From positions 8,627 through 36,349 of the forward strand of contig QCWE01000003.1 of the NCBI GenBank assembly GCA_003149555.1: a stretch of 27,723 bases of DNA. The letters are read 5' to 3'. The stretch comes from Candidatus Aquiluna sp. XM-24bin5 (lineage in GTDB: Bacteria > Actinomycetota > Actinomycetia > Actinomycetales > Microbacteriaceae). This document shows positions 12,101-24,100 of this stretch, in pieces. Each line of letters begins with the position of its first letter. The stretch's first letter is position 1. The position numbers and the translations under genes are program-made. The notes beneath the pieces are model-generated. The model had not been told where the DNA came from, did no database searches, and saw only the letters and a program-made list of their open reading frames with translations.

Positions 12101-15100
12101 TAGATTTTACCGTCACCACGGGTGTCCACATCCATAGATTCCAGTTTCACCGTCACATCGGGCAGAGCCATATTGTTGGTGATGGAAATCTCCGGATAGG
12201 CGGCGTGAGACAGGATCCGGCCCTTTCCGGTATTCACGATATGCCCTGTCAGCGAAATCGTCCCACCACGCGGACGCATGGCTTTGATGATCAGGGCTTT
12301 TTCCTGCTTGCTGTAAATCCCTGTAAAGTCATCATTTGGCAGGGCGATATTGGTGAAGTTCTGCCCCGTCCGGATAGCATTCTGAATAAGGGTCTGCTCA
12401 GCGCTCCCCAGAACCAGATCAAAGTCTTTCTTACCCGCCTGAATAAGGCCGTTTACGTTGATATATTCAGCATCAATCGTGATCGTATCGGCCAGCAGAT
12501 TGGGTGTATTGGTGTCAATGCTCAGCCCATTGAGCCAGCTCTGCACTGCCGTCAGCGAGGTCGGGTCCGTGCCGTTAGAGTTGCGCAGAAGCGAACTGTT
12601 GGCGAGGAAAATCCCAACCGGATCGCCGCCTACATGCTCCATAAGCACGCCAAGGATATTGATCGCATTCTTGGCCTGGATGAAGATCTCAGCCGCCTGG
12701 ATTTGACGCAGGATATTGACCGAGCCACCTTTGGACGGGTTGATGATATCCAGCCGTGCTGTTGGGGCGATGATATCGCCCGTAATATTGATGTTCTGGC
12801 TCGGTGGGATAAAGCCCGTATTGGGATCAACAAAGGTGTTGATATTGGCGACCGAAATCTTGATCTTCGGATTGGCCTCAGTGGCACTTACCGTTGCCTC
12901 AGAGAAGTCAAACGCAACCGTCCGGTTGTCGACATCCTTGGTGCCCAGATTGTCATCCGAGTTATAGGTCAGGTTATTGCGATCTACGTTCCGGCTGTTT
13001 TCTGCCAGGATGAGCGATGTCGGCGTATTTTCATCATCAGACGTGATGTCAGTGCCGTTAAAATACACCCCACCATTGAAGGTTGGGATTGTCATGCCCG
13101 TGATTTCAAGCTGCGCATGGGTGTTGTTCAGGATCTCGATCCGCGCATCTTTTGGCGTGTCAAAAAGACCACTGCTGCTGCCAGTCAGATAATCTGACAG
13201 AATCCGTACACGACCCGCCTGCGCATTGGTGGGCTCCACCACAACCACATCGGCTTCAGGCAGGCTGGGTACGATGGTGTCGCCACGGCGCTCGGCAAGG
13301 CCCATATCGAGCAATTCCTGCTCAAGACGGGCAATCTGGCCGAGATAGAAATTTCTCAAATCCGTGTTGTTGGACCCATCATAGAGGGCCAGCTTTTCCC
13401 GCGCTTTTTCAATTTCTTCAAATTGCGGCGCCAGAATACCCGCACGGATCACCGTAAAGTCGATATCACCTGTGGAATTGCGCCCTTCTGAATCAACGGC
13501 TGTGAAGTCTTCAACAATATTGCCCTGATCATCATCGACCTTCAGGATCAATGTCTTGAAGCGTCGCTGACCCGTGACAATCTCACCATCATTGCGCACT
13601 TCACCAAAGAGAACGGCCCGCCGCTCCCCATTGCCGGAGCCCACATTGCCGCCGCCCAAGGCGTCTGCGACACCAGATGTCCAGTTGGTGGCTTTGGCCA
13701 CGCCTTCGACACCAACATCTCCCCAGCCATCGGCATTGATATCGATATTGCTGTCACCCTCAAGACGTGCACCGGCTTTGACGTGAACGAGGTTGTTGGC
13801 CTCGTAAAGCGTGACTGTCTTGAGATCGGAGATCGGGATGGCAGAGCCGGCAAAGTTATCGACCCGGGATTCGTAGTTCTGATCTGGCAGATTCAGATCC
13901 CGATCCACACCTGTGCTGAGATACATATTGCCTGCAGCACGGACATTTGAGCGATCTTCAAAGAGGATCTCATGGGTCGGCGTCACATAGGTGCGGGCTG
14001 CACCCAAGGCGACCGTCGCCGCCCCAAAGGTCTCGGAATAAGACTGCAGGTAAGTGGTGCCTGTACCTGAGGCCTCGAACTCCAAAATGCCATGGGTGTC
14101 GATATCGGCGCTGTCTTCAACCCGGATACGGGCATCGACCGTGTAGGCTTCAAACCGCCCATAAGCACCCGCCCCGGAAATCGCCCCGCCGGTGACCAGT
14201 TTTACCTTGTCGGAATAGTCGAGAATGTTGCGCACAATGGCCCGCAGATCCCCGGTGATCCGAGTGCCATCCGCCTCCTGATACCCGGTGGTTTCCACCT
14301 TGGCACTGACGCCAAAGCGCATCTCTGTGACAAAGTTGACGGTCGTATTGATATTGGCGCTTGCGCCAGAAGCCACACCGCCGGTCTTGCCATCTACATA
14401 CCCACCCCCATCAAGCTGACCGGTGATAACGGCGTCAATCCGACCCGCACGGATGTTTGAATAATTCCCAAAGGCGCCATCAATATCCCCATTGATGACA
14501 TGGCGCATTGACGCCCCTGCTCCGGCAATCGCACCAAAAGAGCTGGTTGAGATCTGCCCATCTGGACGGGAGGTATAGATGGCTGTCACCGCAAGATCGC
14601 CTGCCACCGTAATATTGGCACGATCCGCATCAGAACTTGATGTGCCATCGAGCGTCCCGGCAAACACAGAGCCTGCGGATTCTGTCCGGCCCGTTGCAGC
14701 AGCGCCTGCGGCCAGACCATACGCACCCGCCACAATATCAAGATCATTTGCGTCTGTTGCGACCGCAGAGATACTCATCGAGCCGGCATTGGTCACTTTA
14801 ACGCCGGCTTCGATCTCGCTCTTCACATCAGCGGTCGAGCTGACTGTGGCATCCGTGGCACCAACACCCACAAGCCCGCCGGCCACACCCACCGAATTGG
14901 CGCGCTGACGGCTATCAGAGCTTGCATTGAGGCGCAGCGCACCGCTCACAGTAAGGCTGGCACCTGAGGTCAGGGCAGAGCGCACAATGCTGGTATTATA
15001 GAGTGCTGCATCGGTTGACTGGACGCCAATCAGGATGCCACCACCGGACGCTTTGGCGATAGCCTCAGCCAGAAGATTATCCCCTGACGGCGCTGAGAGC

Positions 15101-18100
15101 GCCTCAACGGTCAGAGCACCCAGATTATAAGACCCACCAGTTCCACCAACGAGCGCCGAGACGCGTGTGCTGGTGTCAACCTGTGCGGTATTGGCGCCGA
15201 CCCCTGCAGTGGTCCCAACTGTCATGCCTTCGGCAGCGGCACGACTTGTGCCTGTCCGGTCTGCGCGCACAGAGACGGTGCCCGAGCTTGCCGTCATAGC
15301 CGCGCCAGAGATTTCCGCGTTGAGACTGCCGCCTGCATCCACATCAGCCACACCACCGCCCCCGGCAATGGCAAAGAAACCTGCAGCAATTGAGTTGACC
15401 TCAATATCTGCATTGAGGCTCACATCGGAAATCGCTTCAATCGTGGCGTCTCCAGCGAGGGTAATCGTCCCTCCGGACAGCAGGGCCTCACGCGCGCCTG
15501 TGTCCGTGATCTCGGCACGTCCACCACCGCCAGAGACCGCCACGCCAATTCCCGTTGCCGCCAGAGACGAGGCTTCAGCCACCACGCTGACATCACGTGT
15601 GTCCTGGGTTTGGATCAGAAGATCGCGCGTGGTCACGGTGCTGTTTTGCACGACAGCCCGCAACCCACCCGTAATCGACCCGCTGGCAAGCGCGACGGCG
15701 GTCGAGAAGGAGCCACCAAAGCCCAATGTTGCCGCCACCGATGACGACAAAACGGTTGCATCAATTGTGCTGGTATCATCGGCCGTCACCGACACATCCC
15801 CCACCGGGGCGGTCAATGTGCTGTCGCTGACAATGCTCTCAACATGATGTCCAATGCTATTGGTGGCCGTTGCGCCCGACGCGCTTCCCGCGCCACCCAC
15901 AAGCGCCACAACGACAGCCGCAGACATCGCTTCAACCTTGGCATCGATTGTGCCCTGCATCTGCGCATCGATGGTGATATTGGCCCCACCAGCCCCACCG
16001 CTGGCAAGGTCTTCCCAATCTGCAGCCGTGGAGAAATCAATCGCCCGAAGATCAACCCCGGTCTGATCTGCGCCTTGGTACTGGTAAACCTGCCCATCGA
16101 TATCTCGGACAAAAAGTCCGGTCTGGATATCGTAGGTCGTGCCAGCTGGGGTCAGGTAGTTGTTGTCAACATCAAACCCGGTGCCTGGATCGGCAGCGAT
16201 GATTTCGCTCCAGCCCACATCAGAGCTAGGCGTGACAGATATGGTGGCCGGAGCTGAATACTGACGCAGAAGTGTCAGGCCATTTGTATCAATGGCCAGG
16301 ATCGAGCCATCTTTCCAATTCGTGCTCTCACCATCCGTCACAATGCCCCAGAGCAGTTCGGACTCGTTCAGGCCAAGTGCATAATTGGCATCCACTGGTC
16401 GCGTAACACTGCTCATGCGCTCAAAGAACCGCGCCGATGTGCCAGAGCCCACCTGCAGGAATGTGCCTTGAGCCACATTCACTGTGCCAGAGCTGGGCGC
16501 GGTCACCACATCGGTGCTGAGCACAACATCATCGGTGATGTCGATCCAGACATTCTGACCTGAACTATTGGCTTGCAGATAGGTCTGATCCGCAAGGAAG
16601 GTGGCATCGATCGTGACCGCATCCACACCTGTATAGCGGTAATAGCGATCATCCCCATTTACGTTGACGAACAGAATATCCGTCGCGTTGGCTGTCGCTG
16701 TGCCCGTCAGAGTGGTTCCATTGATGAACCCTGCGGCAGAGGTATCCACCACAAAGACACCAAAGCGCTCCAGCCAGCCCAAGTCCGCGCCTGTGCCCAG
16801 ATTTTCTGCCACTGCTTCAAAATAGGACGCCGAGCGCGAGAAATTCGTCTGATCTGCGCCCGCATAGCGCAAATACGTCCCACCTGTGGACAGGTATGTC
16901 GAGGGGACTTGGATGTAATCACCCGTCTCAAGATCAAAGGTCCCGTTGAGATCCGTCTGAACCCCTTGCTGCGGCCCCCAGAGTGTTTGAGACGGCTCAA
17001 ACCCGCCCTCGATCAGGCCAAGCGCATAATCACTATTGGTTGTGATGGCGCCACCGCTGACATTTTGGAAGAGCGAGAGCCCAAGAGTAGCGTGTTCATA
17101 AAGAATATACCCATCATCCGCCGTGGATGTATCGGTTGTGCTGGTCTGGGTCTCAGAGCGAATGAGGATGGTGTCATTTTCAATCTGCGTGGTGATCAGA
17201 TCCCAATCTGCATCCGCGTCCAGACCCGCATTGATCACATCCCAGTCCAAAGCCGGTGGGGGCACATCAGGCGTATCGGGATCATTATCCGGGTCAGGAT
17301 CATGCGCAGGCATGTAGCTGCGGAAGAAATCCTCGTTGATGATCTCCGAGCCAGACCCATCGTAAACAAAATAGGCGTTGCCGCCACTGCCATCCGGAAT
17401 GATGAGCACGGAGCTTGGGTTTGCGAATGTGACCAGAGTTTCGGCATTTGTCGTCGCATCGATCAGACCGTTCGGGGCTGTATCGTCGACAATAAAAACA
17501 CCTGTTCCCCCATAGATGAAGGTAAAGGATGTCTCCTGCCAATCCGGCTCCTGATCGAGCGGATCCGCCGCGGCAAGTGCGGTGTAATAGAGCGCATCGC
17601 GTGTGAAGGTCGGATCATCGGATCCGGTATAGCGGAAGAAGCGATCTCCCACCTGCACATAATCGCCCCGCGCAATCGCGATCTCGCCATCCGGGTTGGA
17701 GAAAACGGTCTTGCTCGATTCAGAAATATCCGCCTGAGCAGCATGGAGCCAATCGCCCCCTGATGTCACCGAGACAGACGAAACCCCCGATGCCGCAAGA
17801 TCGGCATCCCCGATATAAAGATAATATTCCGAGCCAATCCGCAGCACATCTCCCTTGGAGAGCGTTCCAGTGCCCCCCGCACGCAATGCGCCATCAATCT
17901 GGCTGGCACTGAGCACGGCAATCCATTCCTCTGGATTGGCGAGTGCGGAGGCCTGCGCCTCTGGCTTGGTATATTGATAATAGCGTCCGTTTTCTTCGAC
18001 CAGCAGGCCGGTGAGAAGCTCTGTCACATCGCCCGGGCTCAGGATCGAGATCGTGCCGCCAGTGTTCTGACCCACCTGGAACCAGTCCGGATTGCCATCC

Positions 18101-21100
18101 GGATTGAACCCGGACATGTCAATCAGACCGCCATCTTCGCCAAGATACTGGAAGAGCCGTCCGTCGCTGGTCTGCGCATAAGTGCCATTGTCAACCGGCT
18201 GCAGATTGGTCTCAAGCGTGAGGGAGAAGCTGCCCGTTTCCAGATGTGCATTGGAGACATCGGTGAAGGCGCCAGCCTTTTTGCTGTCCCGACGTTCACC
18301 CAAGCGGTTCTGGGCCGTCCCCACACCGGCAGACAAGCCCAGACCCGCAAGCCCTGCGCCCAGGGACGCGGCCGCAGAGATCACTTTGGCATCAATCGAT
18401 GTATCGCCAATGGCCTTGATATTGACGAGGTTTGCCGCTTCCACCCGCATGCTGGAGGCGCGCGCCACCGTCCGCGAGCCAATGACGTTCTCAACCGTTG
18501 CCCCTGCCCCGCTGACAGAGCCTGCAATGAGACCCCCGGCAATCGCCAGCCCGACTGCGGCGCCCCGGGCGCGGATCGAGGCGGTGTCATTGGCCAGAAC
18601 ATCAACAGCGCCCAAGACACCATAGACCTGGCCATGGTTGCTGGACGTTGGGTTGGCGCCATAATCGTTTTGGGAGATCTCGGCGATGGTTTCGCTGAGA
18701 ATCTCGTTGCGTGCCGTGGAGACCGCAATCGAGATGCCGGCTCCAAAGGCCCCACCTGCAAAGCTGAGGGCGACAGCGTTTGCTGTACTGTCAATGGTGG
18801 AGATATCATCTGCATCCACGGTGACCGTGTTTGCATAGATCACCGTGTCCGACCCACCGATCCGGGCAACCGTCTCACCGGCAATCAGGTTGATCGAGGA
18901 GACCCCACCTGCGGCTCCCGCCACGCCGACAACACCCACCGCCAAAGCGCCAGCACCGGCAAAGACCGTGGCATTGATCTCGCGGCTGCTTTGGGCCTGT
19001 ACAAGAAGTGCGCCCACTTCGCCGCCGGAAGCAGTCCCAAGACGGGCATTCACCACTTCTGCAAGGGTCTGCCCACGTCCTGTGAGCTGGCTGCCTGTGG
19101 CGTCATAGCCAATATAGTTTTTCGAAACCGAGACACCGACGCCCACGCCGACCCCAACCGCACCTGCCCCGACAGACAGAGCGGTTGTGAGCACTGAGGC
19201 ATTGATCCGTGAGTTGGAGTGAGCCTTGACCGCAATCGGATCGCCGGATGTGTCCCAAGCCCCGGCAGAGCTATGCGCGCCGCGAATGGCGGCAACCGTG
19301 TTGGTGTTGACTGCGTTTGTCGAAACCGCGCCGGCCCCTGCCAACGCCACGCCGACAAGCCCACCCCCAATCGCAGCAGAGGCCGCAAAGGCCACGGAGC
19401 TGATTGTGGCCCGCGAGGCCGTGAGCCCTGAGAGGCCATTGCGCAAAATCCATTGCGCGCCCGACACTGTATCTACAAGCGACCAGACCGAGCCTTCCTC
19501 AACGATGGTCAGGCGCAGCTCTCCGGTGATCTCCTCACCTGCGTTGACCATGGCGGCCCGCAAGTTGCCCAGCAGGATGACATCGCCGTCGACATCGCTC
19601 TGAACCGCAGTCTCGTTTTCACCAGAGCCCGTGGTTTCTGTACGTGACGCATCATCAAGATCAGCAGCCGTGACCCCGGCAGGCAGGGTGACATCCGGGA
19701 AAATATCGCCTGTCACAGCCTGGATGGAGACACCATTGCCAACTGAGCCGGTGACCAGGCGGCTGTTTTCCACCACCGCCTCAACATCATTGGCAACCTC
19801 ATTGATGGCGCTCGACACACCAACTGAGACAGCCACACCAACCGAGCCCACGCCAAGAGCAAGCGACACTGCCCCGGCAACAGAAGAGATCGCACTGTCA
19901 TCACGCGCCAACACGGAGACATCACGCGCATCAATGAGAGAGTCATTGTCGATCCGGGCAGAGATATCGGTGGCAATGCGGTTGAGCACACCGACGCCCG
20001 CCCCCGCAACGCCCACACCCACGGAGCCGGCCGCAACAGCGGCGGAGCCAGACAGAATGAGGGCATCAATGGTCTGGGTGCTTTTTGCAGTGACATCAAC
20101 AGAGCCAGAGGCTGTGATCTGGCTGTTATCAATCTCAGCGGTGACGCTTGCGCCGGACCGGGTCAGGTCAATGCGCTGCCAGGCGCGTGTATCGCGGTAA
20201 TCAAAGTCCTCAAGACGCAACGCGGTCTCATCCGGGAAATCGCTGGCGACAAGCGGGTCTTCGCCAATATATTTATACGCCCCGGCTTCACGACCATAAA
20301 TATCATAGGTCTGCACGGTCTGGCCGGAGGAGATCTGCGTCACACCGGTAGAGCGCGTCGTATAGGTCGTCGAGACAGGGGGTGTCGACAGATAGCCAAT
20401 TTCGTTATCGGCAAGCGCCACGCCAATTGCAGCCCCAACACCCACAGAACCCACCGCCAGTGCCGCCGAGAGCGTGGCCACACGGGAGGTGATGTCTCCT
20501 TCCGAGAGCGCTTCCACCGTGACCGTTCCTGCAGATTGGCCATTTTGGCCAATGTCATAGCCTTCGATCCGGGCCAGGGCCGTTTCCGCGCCGCCCAGAA
20601 TACGGTTGGTCGCAGAGGCCCCTGCCCCGGAAATCGCAATCCCAACAGAGCCGGCTGCGGCTGAAAGCGACGCGGCAACTGCGTAAGACTGAATTTCGGC
20701 ACTATCCGTGGCTTTCACGATGACTGCCCCGGCCGTCTCGATCACCCCACGCCCTGTTGCCCCATCACGGACAATCTCTGCCACTGTGCTGCTGGAAATG
20801 ATATTCTCAGCAACCGTGGCGCTGATGGAGACCGCAACCCCAACACCGCCCAAAGCCAGGCTGAGCGCCACAGCCCCGGCGGCTGCATTGATCTGCGCCG
20901 TGCTGTCAGCCCGCACATCCACGCCGGCTGCGGTAATATCTGCGGCCTTCTCGATGGCCGCCCGCGTGGTGCCTGCGACTTCATTGAGCACACCCACCCC
21001 GGAGCCGGAAAGCGCCACTCCAACCGCACCTGCAGCCAGAGCCCCTGCACCGGCAAAGACCAGGGAATTGATGGCCTGAAGATTATCCGCATCAACGATG

Positions 21101-24100
21101 ACCGACCCCCCGGAGAGGTTGATCATCCCACCCGATATAATCGCGCTGGTTTCCCCAAGATACAGGCGTGGCGTGGTCCCGGAGGCGTCTCCAATGAAGT
21201 TTTTGGCCACTGAGGCCCCAATCGCGACACCAACCCCAACCTTGCCAATCCCGGCCGAGAGCGCGGCGGACAGAACGGCGGAGTCGATCCGCGAAGACGC
21301 CTGAGCCTCAACGCGCACATCCCCCGCTGTCACAGGTGTATCTGTTGCCCGCTCCACATCACTGTCGCGCAACAGCGCACGGGTTGAGGAGGAGACGATA
21401 TTTGTGGAGGCGGCCCCAGCGCCAGCCACAGCGATCCCGACTTTGCCAGCGGCAACCGAGAGGGAGGCCGCCGCAGCCACTGCGCTGATTGTGGCTTTAT
21501 GTGCAACGATCGATGAACCGGTGTTTGCGATGGTCCAGACCTGACCGGTCGTATCTGCTGCTTTCCAGAGCCGACCCTCTTCCACGATATCGAGACGGAT
21601 CTCGCCGTCACCCTGCAAAATAGTGCTGACAATCTCGACGAGATCAGCGCGGGTTAGGGCTGTGGCGCTGTAATCACCGCCAGTGGTTTCTGTCTCGATC
21701 CGCCAGAGCCGCAGGACAGAGCCGGAGCCATCCCGCTCTTCGACCTGCCAGATTGCGCCCTCGTCGAAGGCTTCATAGTCAACCTGATGCAGGGTGCCAG
21801 AAATCACAGCACCCTGATCCTCAAGCTTGGTGCGCAGGTCGGTCATATCAATGACGCCACTGCTGACACTGAGCGTGTCCATCTCGACAAGCGTGGTGCT
21901 GGCCGCCTGATCAAGATCATCTGCGGACAGGCTCGACATGTCGATCCCTGCGCGCTCAATCCCTGTGGTGGCGCGCACAGTGAGCGCATCCTGAGCGCCG
22001 TCTGTATTGCTCAGAGTGAGTGTGGCATTGCTGACATTTGCCAGCACATCATTGTCAACTTCATTCCGCGCGATCGACACGCCAATGGAGACGGCCACAC
22101 CCACGGCCCCAAATCCCGCGGCGACGGACGCCGCCCCTGCCGCAGCACGGATCTCGCTTTCATCACTGGCCAGCACATCAAGACGGCGGGTTGTGACACT
22201 GCCCCCATCGATCGCAGCAGAAATGCTTACGGCGATCTGGTTGTTGAGCCCGACACCACTGCCAGCAGCTGCCACACCGACTTTACCAGCGGCCACAGCG
22301 ACCGAGCCTGCCAGAGCAAGCGCATCAATGCTCTGTGTGGAGACCGCCTCAACGCGCACATCGCCAGTCGACGCGGATGTGACGATATCGGAATTGGTGA
22401 CCGTGGCGGTAATCCCGGCCGGGCTGCGCTCAAGGTCAATCCGCTCCCAGAGGGCATCGTTGGAATAATCGAGCGTCAAAAGCTCGATCCCCTCCGCATC
22501 ACTCAGCGGGTCAGACCCAATATAGCGGTAGGCCTCACCGGCGCGTCCCCCACTTGCGAGATAGACGCTGTTGCCAGTGCTGATCGTGGTGGGCGCTGTT
22601 CCATCAGAGGCATAGGTGGCCCCAATGTCATTGCGATTGCGCGACCCAAAACCGATAATATTGCGCGCAACAGCCACGCCCACGGAGGCGCCAACACCTG
22701 TCTTGCCCACGGCAACGGCAGCAGATGCCGCAAGCACATTGGACATGATATCCCCGGTGCCCATGGCGAGGATGTTGATATCTCCACCGGTCGCTGTGAG
22801 ATCGCTATTTGTGACCTGAGCCTGTGCGGCGCTGCCGATCAGGTTTGTGGCAAACGCCCCGGCACCGGAAATGGCAATCGCCACCTTACCAAAGCCGGCG
22901 GCAATCGAGGCCGCGAAGACATTGGCATTGATCTCCGCCTGGCTATCGGCCAGCACCGAGAATGCGCTGGTCTCACCCAATGCAAAGCTGGTTTTTGTGG
23001 AAAAAATCCCGCGGGTGACGTTCTCGATCTCCGCTTTCACACCGCCTGCAATCTCATTGCGCGCGATAGAGGCCGCCAGAGACAGACCGCCTGCTGTAGA
23101 GCCGGCGGCAAAGGCCACAGATGCCGCCCCTGTGAAGGCATCAATCTGAGTTGTTTCACGTCCGGTGACATCAAGGCTCGCAACGGTGATCGCGGTCCCC
23201 GTCCCACTCGCAGCCTCGCCCGAGATCAGGGCGGTGGTCTGGATATTGATATCATTGAGTGAGATGGCGCCAGAGCCTGCCGCCCCCACACCGGTTTTGC
23301 CAACGCCCACACCCACGGCACCAGCAAGAACAAGGGCTGAGATGCTTTGATCGTTCAGCGCAGTGACCGCAAGACTGGATTGGGAGGCAGAGATATCGGT
23401 GTTGAGAATGTCTGCCCGGATGTCGGCCGCTGTCCCGTCAGAGCCTCCAAGCGCGTTGATTGAGACCGCCGCACCAAGACCAACGCCCACACCGGTTTTG
23501 CCAAGCCCTGCAGAGAGAGCTGCCGACAGGATTGTGGCTTGAATGGCGCCTGTATTTTGCGCCTCAACGTTGAGAGCGCGCGCCCCCGTGACAGTGACAT
23601 CGGTATTGGCCAGCGTTGCGCGTGTGTTGCTGGCGACGATGTTTTGAGCAGCAGCCCCGGCCCCGGAGATCGCAACGCCTGTTTTGCCGGCTCCAACCGC
23701 CAGAGCCGCAGCGGCGCTGACAGCAGAAATTGTCGGGCGCCCGATCACCAAATCCCCGGCCTCGGTGAAGGACATCCGGAACTGTCGTACCTGACGGTCC
23801 ACCAGAACCCAGGCATTGCTGTCAGACGCTTTCTCCAGACGCACAAGGCCCGCCTCGATATCGGCATCCGAGATGGTCTCAATGAGACCGTATTCCGTGT
23901 TGATCAAGGCCGCGAGCGTTTTCAGGGTGGTGATATCGCCTGTGAGATCCCCCCAATCGCGCGCAATGATTTCCAGATTGCCATCGTCGTCAAAATTGAT
24001 CGAGAAGACACGGGTGACACCGGAGACGGTTTGTGCTGTCAGCGACCAACCTGCCTGCCCGTCACTGTCTCCAATGAGCTGTGCCCCGGCGAGCTGGATA

